From positions 1 to 60,128 of the forward strand of contig NZ_JASNWF010000039.1 of the NCBI RefSeq assembly GCF_030283205.1: DNA of 60,128 nucleotides, read 5' to 3'. A program made the translations under genes and the position numbers. This document shows, in pieces, positions 39,427 through 46,484 of the stretch; position 1 is the first letter of the stretch; every line of letters starts with the position of its first letter. Under the pieces are notes generated by a model, which worked only from the letters and a program-made list of their open reading frames with translations, made no database searches and was not told the origin of the DNA. Source of the stretch: Actinomadura opuntiae (lineage in GTDB: Bacteria; Actinomycetota; Actinomycetes; Streptosporangiales; Streptosporangiaceae).

Positions 39427-40091
39427 GGGGCCACCTCCGCCAGGACGCGGCGCATGTCGCGGACGGCGCGGACCGTCCCGCCGACCGTCCCGGTCACCTT
39501 CGACCGGCCGGTGCGCGGCAGGTAGGCCACCTCCAGCTCGCCGATCCGCCAGCCCGCGCGGGCGGCGCGCAGCACCATCTCCAGCGGGTAGCCGAACCGG
39601 CGGTCGGCCAGGCCGAGGGCGAGCAGGTCGGCGCGCGGCGCGGCGCGCATCGGGCCGAGGTCGTGCAGCCGGGTGCCGGCGCGCCGGTTCAGCGACCGGG
39701 CCAGCACGGCGTTGCCGAGCCGCGCGTGCGGCGGCCAGGCGCCGCGCGCGGCCGGACGGCGCCGGCCGAGCACCAGCGCCGGTGCGCCGCCGGCGCCGAG
39801 CCGGTGGAGTTCGGCGACCATGCGGGGCAGTTCGGCGGGGTCCAGGGAGGCGTCGGCGTCCATGACGCACACCGTCTCGGCGGTGGCGGCCAGCAGCCCG
39901 GCATGGCAGGCGGCGCCGAACCCGCGGGTCGCGGCGGGCACCACGTCGGCGCCGTGGTCCGCGGCCACGCGCGCGGATCCGTCGGTTGAGGCGTTGTCGA
40001 CCACCAGGGGCCGGAAGCCCGCGGGCATCCGGGACAGCACCCACGGCAGTGCCTCGGCCTCGTTGAGGCACGGGAGAATCACGTCGATCAC
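39423..40091 (-). CDS. Family 2 glycosyltransferase (dolichol-phosphate-sugar synthase-like)
   Basis: A 222-residue cytoplasmic GT2 enzyme without membrane helices. N-terminus VILPCLNEAEALPWVLSRMP, then PLVVDNASTDGSARVAADHG, CVMDADASLDPAELPRM with the DxD-type metal motif, LGRRRPAARGAWPPHARLGN and YPLEMVLRAARAGWRIGELEVAYLPRTGRSKVTGTVGGT, the conserved acceptor end of polyprenyl-phosphate sugar transferases. GTG at 40091 is preceded at 7 bases by TAGCGT, so an internal leaderless promoter is possible although the epimerase gene ends only 37 bases upstream. It probably makes a polyprenol-linked sugar used by the GT-C-like protein of the same cluster. Confidence 0.91.
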   Translation of the reverse strand: MIDVILPCLNEAEALPWVLSRMPAGFRPLVVDNASTDGSARVAADHGADVVPAATRGFGAACHAGLLAATAETVCVMDADASLDPAELPRMVAELHRLGAGGAPALVLGRRRPAARGAWPPHARLGNAVLARSLNRRAGTRLHDLGPMRAAPRADLLALGLADRRFGYPLEMVLRAARAGWRIGELEVAYLPRTGRSKVTGTVGGTVRAVRDMRRVLAEVAP

Positions 40092-40128
40092 GGCTCTGAC
40101 GCTACTTTCGGTGACGGGGCGGCGACCC

Positions 40129-41190
40129 TTACGAAGTGGTGACGGGCAGCCGGGCGGGGCCGGCCCCGTCCCGGGCGAACTCGGCGATGCCCTCGCCGAA
40201 CGGCACGGACGGGAAGAATCCGAGCTCGCGGCGGGCGCGGTCGGGGCGGGCGACGATGTGGCGGACGTCGCCGAGCCGGTGACCGCCCGTGACGCGCGGC
40301 GGCGGGCCGTCGAGCGCGCCGGCGAGCGCGGCGGCCATGTCGCCGATGGTGCGGGGCTCGCCGCTGGCGATGTTGTAGGCGCGCAGCGCGCCCCGCGCGG
40401 CCGGGTCCGCCGCGGCCCGCTCCAGGGCCAGGACGTTGGCGCGGGCGACGTCGCGGACGTGCACGAAGTCGCGGCGCTGCGCGCCGTCCTCGAAGACCAG
40501 CGGTTCCTGGCCGTTCAGCAGCCGCGACCGGAAGATCGCGGCGACGCCCGCGTAGGGGGTGTCGCGCGGCATCCGCGGCCCGTAGACGTTGTGGTAGCGC
40601 AGCGCGGCGACCGAGCCGCCGGTCGTGCGCGCCCACGACGCCGCCAGGTGCTCCTGGGCGAGTTTGGTGTCGGCGTAGACGTTGCGGGGGTCCAGCGCGG
40701 CGTCCTCGGCGACGGCGCCGGGCGCCAGGGGCCGCCCGCATTCGGGGCAGTCCGGTTCGAACCGCCCGGCCCGCAGCGCCTCCTCCGGGCGCGGCGCCGG
40801 GCGCACGGGCCCGTGCACCTGGCAGGCGTAGGCGCCCTCCCCGTAGACGACCATCGAGGACGCCAGCACCAGCGTGCCGACCCCGGCGCGGGCCATCTCC
40901 GCCAGCAGCACCGCGGTGCCGTGCACGTTCACCGACGCGTAGTCGGGAAGGTCGGAGACGTCCACGCCGAGGCCGACCTTGGCGGCCTGGTGGCAGACGG
41001 CGTCGATGCCGTCCAGCCGCTCGGCGACGGCCGCGGAGTCGCGGACGTCGGCGGTGCCGGACGGGCCGCCGGAGGGGTCCAGGCCGTCGGGCCGCAGGTC
41101 CAGCCCGCGGACCCGGTGGCCCGCGGCGGTGAGGGCCTCGGCGATGTGCGAACCGATGAAACCGGCCGACCCGGTGAGCAGTACGTTCAT
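40129..41190 (-). CDS. NAD-dependent epimerase/dehydratase with cysteine-rich insertion
   Basis: A 353-residue extended SDR acting on nucleotide sugars or similar substrates. LLTGSAGFIGSHIAEAL (residues 4-20) binds NAD, SSMVVYGEG holds the active-site Ser, Tyr172 and Lys176 form the catalytic pair (NVYADTKLAQEH), and RYHNVYGPRMP is the sugar-nucleotide epimerase loop. An insertion between the Ser and Tyr motifs (about 120-165) has Cys123, His126, Cys148 and Cys151 (YACQVHG, DCPECGRP), a probable zinc-ribbon-like metal site, unusual in ordinary epimerases. ATG at 41190 is the first gene of the seven-gene cluster. The 108 bases upstream hold an AT-rich patch at 41247-41275 that may be its promoter, though I cannot define boxes. 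Confidence 0.91.
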   Translation of the reverse strand: MNVLLTGSAGFIGSHIAEALTAAGHRVRGLDLRPDGLDPSGGPSGTADVRDSAAVAERLDGIDAVCHQAAKVGLGVDVSDLPDYASVNVHGTAVLLAEMARAGVGTLVLASSMVVYGEGAYACQVHGPVRPAPRPEEALRAGRFEPDCPECGRPLAPGAVAEDAALDPRNVYADTKLAQEHLAASWARTTGGSVAALRYHNVYGPRMPRDTPYAGVAAIFRSRLLNGQEPLVFEDGAQRRDFVHVRDVARANVLALERAAADPAARGALRAYNIASGEPRTIGDMAAALAGALDGPPPRVTGGHRLGDVRHIVARPDRARRELGFFPSVPFGEGIAEFARDGAGPARLPVTTS

Positions 41191-41298
41191 GCCGTCGAAC
41201 GGTAGGGCGCGGCGGCGGCCGGGACGGGCCCGAAGGCGCCGGTCAAGGTACCTTGTTCGAGATTTGTAAGATCTGCGGTCCTGCGCGCCGGCCGCCGT

Positions 41299-42348
41299 TC
41301 AGGCGGCGACGCGGGAGGCCAGCAGCCCGGCGGCCTTGTCGACGTCGGCCTCGGTGGTGGACAGGTGGAACGCGCACCGCAGCCGCCCGGCCCGCACCGA
41401 GGCGATCACCCCGTTCGCGTGCAGCAGGTCGGCGGTGCCGTCCGTGACCGGGACCGACACGATCGCCGAGTCGCCGGGCTCCAGCCCGAGCGCGGCCTGG
41501 AAGCGGCGCGCCAGCGCGACGTCGTGCTCGTGGATCGCCGCGACGCCGACCCGCTCGATGAGTTCCAGGGCGGGCGCGTGCCCGGCCCAGCACTGCCAGG
41601 CCGGGGACAGGTCCAGGCGGCGCGCGTCGGACGCCAGCCGCAGCGGCGTGCCGTAGATGGAGTCCCAGACGTCGGCGCCGGCGTACCAGCCCGCGCCGAT
41701 CGGCGGCAGCGCGGCCAGCGCCTCCTCGGTGCCGGCCAGGAAGCAGGTCCCGCGCGGGCCGAGCAGCCACTTGTAGCCCGAGCACACCAGCCAGTCGACG
41801 CCGGCGGCGGGCAGCGGCAGCCATCCGGCGGCCTGCGTGGCGTCCAGCAGGACGCGGGCGCCGGCGGCGTGCGCGGCGGCGATCAGCTCGTCCATGGGGG
41901 CGATGCGCCCGTCGGCCGACTGCACCGCCGACACCGCGACCAGATCCACCTCGCCGGCCTCCTCGGCGATCCGCTCCAGCGGCACCGCCCGGACGGCCAG
42001 GTCGGGACGGGCCAGGAACGGGAACAGCAGCGAGGTGAAGTCGCCCTCGGCGACCAGCACGCGGGCGCCGGCGGGCAGCGACGCCGCGACCAGCCCGGCG
42101 AAGTAGGAGGCGTGCGAGCCGACGGCGACGCGGTTCGCGGGCAGGCCGAGCAGCCGCGCGAACGCCGCGCGGGACCGGGTGACGGCCTGGTCGAGGTCGG
42201 CCGGCACCAGCAGCCCGGCCGCCCGGTCCCGCTCGGACGCCAGCATCGCCTCGTGCGCGGCGCGCGGCGGCAGGCCGTAGGTGGCGGTGTCGAGGTAGGC
42301 GGCGCCGGCGGCGAACTCCCGCTGCGCCTCCCGCACGGAAAGGATCAT
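41299..42348 (-). CDS. Class V aminotransferase / cysteine desulfurase-like PLP enzyme
   Basis: A 349-residue PLP enzyme of fold type I. GAAYLDTATYGLPPRAAHEAM is the class V N-terminus, VAVGSHASYFAGLVAA binds phosphate, VLLDATQAAGWLPL carries the PLP-stacking Asp, and CSGYKWLLGPRGTCFL contains the Schiff-base Lys. The C-terminal RCAFHLSTTEADVDKAAGLLA is also typical. Specificity could be aminotransferase, kynureninase-like or desulfurase; the lack of a conserved Cys loop near the end argues against a desulfurase. ATG at 42348 follows GGGGGC. It is divergent from a LysR regulator 83 bases away, its likely controller. Confidence 0.89.
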   Translation of the reverse strand: MILSVREAQREFAAGAAYLDTATYGLPPRAAHEAMLASERDRAAGLLVPADLDQAVTRSRAAFARLLGLPANRVAVGSHASYFAGLVAASLPAGARVLVAEGDFTSLLFPFLARPDLAVRAVPLERIAEEAGEVDLVAVSAVQSADGRIAPMDELIAAAHAAGARVLLDATQAAGWLPLPAAGVDWLVCSGYKWLLGPRGTCFLAGTEEALAALPPIGAGWYAGADVWDSIYGTPLRLASDARRLDLSPAWQCWAGHAPALELIERVGVAAIHEHDVALARRFQAALGLEPGDSAIVSVPVTDGTADLLHANGVIASVRAGRLRCAFHLSTTEADVDKAAGLLASRVAA

Positions 42349-42356
42349 GCCCCCAG

Positions 42357-42370
42357 GGTGGTACACCACC
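42357..42370. promoter_or_regulatory. Inverted repeat in the LysR/aminotransferase spacer
   Basis: GGTGGT and ACCACC are 6-base arms around a 2-base centre, 8 bases upstream of the aminotransferase start. A LysR site is possible because of the position between divergent genes, but the centre is shorter than the common T-N11-A form. Confidence 0.35.
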
Positions 42371-42419
42371 GGCCATAGGACAAAGTACGGTTTTCTGCAT
42401 GACCCATCAGCGCGGTTGA

Positions 42420-42425
42420 TACCTT
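42420..42425 (+). promoter_or_regulatory. Probable -10 box of a leaderless promoter
   Basis: TACCTT ends 6 bases before the LysR start codon at 42432, and no ribosome binding site is visible. Confidence 0.45.
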
Positions 42426-42431
42426 GGGCTC

Positions 42432-43391
42432 ATGCTGGACCTGCATCGCGGGCGGATCCTGCGGGAGGTCGCCCGGCTCGGCTCGATGACGGCCGCCGCG
42501 CGGTCCCTGGCCTACACCCAGCCGGCGGTGTCGCACCACATCGCCCGGCTGGAGGCCGAGGTCGGGACCCCGCTGGTGGTGCGGCACGGCCGCGGCGTCC
42601 GCCTCACCGAGGCCGGGCGGATCCTGGTCGAGCACGTCGAGGACGTCCTGGCGCGGATGGACGACGCCGAGGAGCGGATCGCCGCGATCGCCGGGCTGCG
42701 CGCCGGGCGGGTGCGGATCGCGGTGTTCCCCACCGCGGCGGCGTCGTTGCTGCCCGCCGCCCTTGCCGGGCTGCGCGACCGCGCGCCCGGCGTCACCGTC
42801 ACGCTGATGGACGCCGAGCCGCCGCAGGCGCTGGCGGCGCTGCGGGCCGGTGAGGTCGACGTGGCGGTGGTGTTCAACCACGAGTACCTGCCGTCCGACA
42901 CCGATGCGCGGTTCCGGGAGGTGGTGCTGTGCCAGGACCCGATCCGGATCGCGCTGCCCGCCGCGCACCCGCTGGCCGCCGGGCCCGTCGGGCTGGCGGA
43001 CCTGGCGGAGGAGACGTGGGTGTCGGGCTGCGCGCGCTGCCGCGACCACCTGCGGTGGGCGTGCGGGCGCGCCGGGTTCGTGCCGCGGATCGCGTTCGCC
43101 ACCGACGACCACGTCGCGGTCCAGCGGCTGGTCGCGCACGGGCTCGCGGTGACCGCGCTGCCGGGCCTGGCGCTCGGGCTGCATTCGGAGCCGGGCGTGA
43201 CCGTCCCGGCCGCGCCCGACCTGGGCAAGCGCCGCGTCGTCGCGCTGGTGCCGGCCGGTCCCCGCCCGCCCGCGGTCGCCGCGCTGCTGGACGAGCTCGC
43301 CGCCGCGTCCGCCACCGGCGCCCCAGTCGTCGGTCCGGCCGCCGGGCCGGGCGAGGGGGCGGTCAGGACAGGTGGCGGTGCAGGTCGGTGA
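42432..43391 (+). CDS. LysR-family transcriptional regulator
   Basis: A 319-residue LysR regulator. Helix-turn-helix: ILREVARLGSMTAAARSLAYTQPAVSHHIARLEAEVGTPLVVRHGRGVRLTEAG. The effector domain contains FNHEYLPSD and an odd Cys pair, GCARCRDHLRWACG (about residues 199-212), whose three cysteines might bind metal or respond to oxidation. The last 30 residues are Gly/Ala/Pro-rich and overlap the 3' end of the convergent IclR gene by 29 bases. Most likely regulates the divergent class V aminotransferase. Confidence 0.9.
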   Translation: MLDLHRGRILREVARLGSMTAAARSLAYTQPAVSHHIARLEAEVGTPLVVRHGRGVRLTEAGRILVEHVEDVLARMDDAEERIAAIAGLRAGRVRIAVFPTAAASLLPAALAGLRDRAPGVTVTLMDAEPPQALAALRAGEVDVAVVFNHEYLPSDTDARFREVVLCQDPIRIALPAAHPLAAGPVGLADLAEETWVSGCARCRDHLRWACGRAGFVPRIAFATDDHVAVQRLVAHGLAVTALPGLALGLHSEPGVTVPAAPDLGKRRVVALVPAGPRPPAVAALLDELAAASATGAPVVGPAAGPGEGAVRTGGGAGR

Positions 43392-44151
43392 GGCGGGTCG
43401 CCGCGTCCAGCACCGCCTCGCTCAGCTCCGGCATCCGGTCGTCGCCGAACCGCACCGCCGGGCCCTGCAGCGCGACCGCGGCGAACGCGCGGCCCGCGCC
43501 GTCGCGGACCGGCGCCGCGACCGCGCGGACGCCGGCGAGGCGCTCCTCGTCGTTGACCGAGTAGCCGCGCTCGCGGATCCGCGCCAGCTCGGCCGCCAGT
43601 TCGGCGCGCGTGGTGAGCGTGGAGGGGGTGTAGCGGCGGTAGGGCTCGCGCATCGCGACGTGGTCGTCCTCGAAGGCCAGCAGCGCCTTGCCCATCGCGC
43701 AGGTGTGGATGGGGTTGCGGTCGCCGGGCGGCTGGTCGTAGCGCAGCGGGTGGGTGGAGGGCAGGTGCAGCAGCACCGCGACCTCGTCGCCGGCCCGCAC
43801 GCCGAGGCTGACCGCCTCGCCGGTGCCGTCGCGCAGCGCGGTCAGCTCCGGCTGCAGCAGCGTGGAGCCCATCCGCTCCAGCGCCAGCCGCCCGAGGATC
43901 GCGGTAGTGGGGCCGAGGAAGTACCGCTCGGTCTGCGGGTCGCGGCCGAGCATGCCGGTGGCGTGCAGCGCGTGCACGATCCGGTGCGCGGTGCTCACCG
44001 ACAGCCCGAGCCGGTGGGCGATCTCGGTGGGGGTCTGGCGGCCGGCGTCCTCGAAGGTGCGCAGCACCGCGACCGCCCGGTCGACGGTCTGGGTCCCCGG
44101 TTTGGGCCGGTGCCCGTCCGGGTCGCCGGGTCCGGCGGGCACCGCGCTCAC
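43363..44151 (-). CDS. IclR-family transcriptional regulator
   Basis: A 262-residue IclR regulator: winged helix at about residues 14-75 (TVDRAVAVLRTFEDAGRQTPTEIAHRLGLSVSTAHRIVHALHATGMLGRDPQTERYFLG) and the GAF-like effector domain with RNPIHTCAMGKALLAF and ERGYSVNDEERLAGVRAVAAPVRDGAGRAFAAVALQGP. GTG at 44151 overlaps the cupin stop as GTGA, so both are translated together. IclR proteins sense small organic acids and often repress a divergent catabolic gene; here the divergent gene is a cytochrome P450. Confidence 0.93.
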   Translation of the reverse strand: MSAVPAGPGDPDGHRPKPGTQTVDRAVAVLRTFEDAGRQTPTEIAHRLGLSVSTAHRIVHALHATGMLGRDPQTERYFLGPTTAILGRLALERMGSTLLQPELTALRDGTGEAVSLGVRAGDEVAVLLHLPSTHPLRYDQPPGDRNPIHTCAMGKALLAFEDDHVAMREPYRRYTPSTLTTRAELAAELARIRERGYSVNDEERLAGVRAVAAPVRDGAGRAFAAVALQGPAVRFGDDRMPELSEAVLDAATRLTDLHRHLS

Positions 44152-44600
44152 CCGTCCTGCGGGCGGGGCGCCCGCAGGCTCGGCAGGTTGACCACGATGC
44201 CCTCCTGCGTGCTGCGCGCGATCACCACGACCGCCTCCTCCTCGCCGGACGGGTTCTCCTCGCGGTGCGGGACGTAGGGCGGCACGAACACGTAGTCGCC
44301 GGGCCCGGTCGCCACCCGCACCTCCCGCTCTCCCTCGGCGAACACGAACACCGGGTGCCCCGACACCACGTAGATCGCCGTCTCGGCCTCGCCGTGGTGG
44401 TGGTCGCCCGAACTGGTCGCCGGCGGGACGTGGGTGCGGCCCATCCACAGCCGCTCCGATCCCACGGTGGCGCCGGAGATCGCCTCGAACCGCCGCATCC
44501 CGGATGTCTGGGCGGTGTCGGAACGCAGCCGCGTCCCCCGGACCAGCTCGATCCTGCCGTGCCAGGCCGCCGTTCCCCGCGCCTCGGTCTCGTCGGTCAC
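44148..44600 (-). CDS. Cupin-domain protein
   Basis: A 150-residue single-domain cupin. Cupin motif 1 is GDHHHGEAETAIYVVSGHPVFVF with three consecutive His and Glu as probable metal ligands; motif 2 is GPGDYVFVPPYVPHREENPSG with the last His. The fold and intact ligands suggest a metal enzyme (dioxygenase or isomerase) or a sensor. GTG at 44600 is preferred because GAGGAT, matching the P450 promoter on the other strand, ends 7 bases before it; an ATG at 44609 inside that repeat is the alternative. It is coupled to the IclR gene downstream. Confidence 0.86.
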   Translation of the reverse strand: MTDETEARGTAAWHGRIELVRGTRLRSDTAQTSGMRRFEAISGATVGSERLWMGRTHVPPATSSGDHHHGEAETAIYVVSGHPVFVFAEGEREVRVATGPGDYVFVPPYVPHREENPSGEEEAVVVIARSTQEGIVVNLPSLRAPRPQDG

Positions 44601-44604
44601 GCGT

Positions 44605-44674
44605 CCCATCCTCGCACCGGGCCGGGACCCGGGACGACCGGGGGCGCCCGCCCGCGGGGGCGTGCGAGGATGGG
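44605..44674. repeat. 13-base inverted repeat marking twin divergent promoters
   Basis: CCCATCCTCGCAC (44605-44617) and GTGCGAGGATGGG (44662-44674) are exact reverse complements. Each strand therefore reads GTGCGAGGATGGG followed within 3 or 4 bases by a GTG start codon, of the cupin gene leftwards and the P450 gene rightwards. GAGGAT would be the -10 box in both, and the flanking bases a shared operator, probably for the co-encoded IclR protein. Confidence 0.65.
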
Positions 44675-44677
44675 CGG

Positions 44678-46024
44678 GTGGGATCCGCGACGATGACCCC
44701 GGCCGCACCGCTGTCCCCCTCCCCGGCGGTGACCGCCCGGCACGGCATCGGGTTCGCGATGAACCCGTGCGCGAGCCTGCTGCGGCTGTACGCCGAGCAC
44801 GGCCCGGTCGTGGCCGTCGGGACGCGCCGCCGGCCGTTCGTGCACCTGTTCGGCCCGGACGCCAACGCGTTCGTGTTCGCCAACTCCGGGCTGTTCCGCT
44901 GGCGGGAGGCGTTCGACCTGCTGGTGCCGGTGAACGGGGAGACCGCGCTGATCGTCAGCGACGGCCCCGACCACCGGCGCCGCCGCCGGCTGGTGCAGCC
45001 GGCGTTCCACCACCGCCGCGTCGAGGGGTACGTCGCCCGGATCGCCGCCAACACGGGCGCGGCGCTGGCGTCCTGGACGCCCGGCCGAACGCTGGACGCC
45101 TACGCCGAGCTGCGCGGCGTGATCCGCCGCAGCACCGTGGAGGTGCTGTTCGGCGACCGGCTCGCCGCCGACGCCGAGGTCATCGGTCGCGGCCTGCAGG
45201 TCGCGCTGGCCGGGATCGACCGCAACTTCGTGGCGCAGATGATGCTGCGCGCCCTGCCCAACCCGTACTGGCGGCGCGTCACCGCCTCCCGCGCGGCGGT
45301 CGCCCGGCGGGTGGACGAGGAGATCGAGCGGCGCCGCCGCGAGGGCGGCGGGCACGACGACGTGCTCGGCATGCTGATGGCGGCCCGCGACGAGGACGGC
45401 TCGGGCCTGACCCGCCAGGAGCTGCAGGACCAGGTGATCAGCCTGATCTCGGCCGGGTACGACACCACCAGCGCGGCGATGGCGTGGGCGGTGTACGCGC
45501 TGCTGGTGCATCCCGAGGCGGCCGAGCGGGCGCGCCGGGAGGTCGCCGGCGTCCTCGGCGGCCGGCCGCCGGAGGCGGCCGACCTGCCGAAGCTGACCTA
45601 CCTGGACGGGGTGGTGCAGGAGACGCTGCGGCTGTTCCCGCCGGCGGTGCTGAGCGCGCGGGTGCCGGTGGAGGACTTCGTGTACGCCGGGCACCGGGTC
45701 CCGGCGGGCGCGATGGTGCTGTACTCCCCCTACGTCACGCACCGGATGCCGGAGGTGTGGCCGCAGGCGGGGCGGTTCCGGCCCGAGCGGTGGGATCCCG
45801 CATCGGAGCTGTACCGCCCCACCGGCGCCGCGACGTTCCTGCCGTTCGGCGGCGGGCCGCACCGCTGCATCGGCTCTACGCTGGCGACCGTCGAGCTGAA
45901 GACGATGCTGGCCTGCCTGCTGCGCGGCCCGCGGCTGGCGCTGGTGTCGTCCGCGGTGACGCCGACCAGCGTCACCGCGATGCGTCCCCGGGGCGGCCTG
46001 CCGGTGCGCGTCCTGCCGGACTGA
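44678..46024 (+). CDS. Cytochrome P450
   Basis: A 448-residue P450 monooxygenase. The I-helix oxygen-binding motif is AGYDTTSAAMAW (about residues 259-270), the K-helix ExxR is QETLRLFPP with Glu315 and Arg318, the PERF-like segment is FRPERWDP, and the heme loop FLPFGGGPHRCIGSTLA has the iron ligand Cys397. The text (FGGGPHRCIG, WPQAGRFRPERW) resembles the CYP4/CYP102-like group of fatty-acyl or terpene hydroxylases, not the small secondary-metabolite P450s of actinomycetes. GTG at 44678 appears leaderless. Redox partners are not encoded nearby. Probably repressed by the divergent IclR regulator. Confidence 0.94.
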   Translation: MGSATMTPAAPLSPSPAVTARHGIGFAMNPCASLLRLYAEHGPVVAVGTRRRPFVHLFGPDANAFVFANSGLFRWREAFDLLVPVNGETALIVSDGPDHRRRRRLVQPAFHHRRVEGYVARIAANTGAALASWTPGRTLDAYAELRGVIRRSTVEVLFGDRLAADAEVIGRGLQVALAGIDRNFVAQMMLRALPNPYWRRVTASRAAVARRVDEEIERRRREGGGHDDVLGMLMAARDEDGSGLTRQELQDQVISLISAGYDTTSAAMAWAVYALLVHPEAAERARREVAGVLGGRPPEAADLPKLTYLDGVVQETLRLFPPAVLSARVPVEDFVYAGHRVPAGAMVLYSPYVTHRMPEVWPQAGRFRPERWDPASELYRPTGAATFLPFGGGPHRCIGSTLATVELKTMLACLLRGPRLALVSSAVTPTSVTAMRPRGGLPVRVLPD

Positions 46025-46043
46025 CCGGCTACTGACCGGCTAC
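46022..46043. repeat. Two tandem copies of an 11-base unit containing a stop codon
   Basis: TGACCGGCTAC is repeated twice; the first TGA is the stop of the P450 gene, and the second copy contributes the stop (TAG on the minus strand, 46042-46040) of the convergent VOC gene. Confidence 0.8.
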
Positions 46044-46414
46044 TGGCCGCTGCGCAGGCAGACGCAGAACGGGTGGCCGGCGGGGTCGGTCAGCACGCGC
46101 CAGCGGTCGCCGCCGGGCTGGAAGTCGGGCTTGGCGCCGCCCAGCTCGGTGACCTGCGCCTCGGCCTTGTCGAGGTCGTCGACGTAGAAGTCGAGGTGGT
46201 ACTGCTGGGGGCGCTCCCCGGTCGGCCAGGTCGGCGCCTGGTGGTCGGGGACGCCCTGGAAGTAGAGGTTCTGCCCGCCGGGCAGGGCGACGGCGGAGGC
46301 CTCGGGGGTGTCGAAGGTGACCTCACCGCCGGTCAGCGCCGCGTAGAACGCCGCGAGCTTCGGCGGTTCCGGGCAGTCGATGTTGACGGCGATGAACTCG
46401 GCGATACCGGTCAT
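46040..46414 (-). CDS. VOC-family (glyoxalase/bleomycin-resistance-like) protein
   Basis: A 124-residue protein with the paired beta-alpha-beta-beta-beta modules of the vicinal oxygen chelate fold: EFIAVNIDCPEPPKLAAFYAALTGGEVTFD, NLYFQGVPDHQAP, QQYHLDFYVDDLDKAEAQVTELGGAKPDFQ and WRVLTDPAGHPFCVC. The typical metal ligands are partly present (His in YHLDFYV, none clear in module one), so metal binding and activity are uncertain. ATG at 46414 follows GGGAG. It lies directly downstream of a WYL-type regulator on the same strand, 66 bases away; WYL plus VOC pairs are frequent. Confidence 0.88.
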   Translation of the reverse strand: MTGIAEFIAVNIDCPEPPKLAAFYAALTGGEVTFDTPEASAVALPGGQNLYFQGVPDHQAPTWPTGERPQQYHLDFYVDDLDKAEAQVTELGGAKPDFQPGGDRWRVLTDPAGHPFCVCLRSGQ

Positions 46415-46450
46415 GTATGTACTCCCTGGTCGTTCAAGGTCGATGTGGCA

Positions 46451-46484
46451 CAGTCTTCCAGGAGAGACTGACATCTTCTGTCAG
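46451..46484. promoter_or_regulatory. Two overlapping inverted repeats between WYL and VOC genes
   Basis: CAGTCT (46451-46456) pairs with AGACTG (46465-46470), and CTGACA (46468-46473) pairs with TGTCAG (46479-46484); the second covers the WYL stop codon. They could form alternative hairpins or be operator sites for the regulator in front of the VOC gene. Confidence 0.4.
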
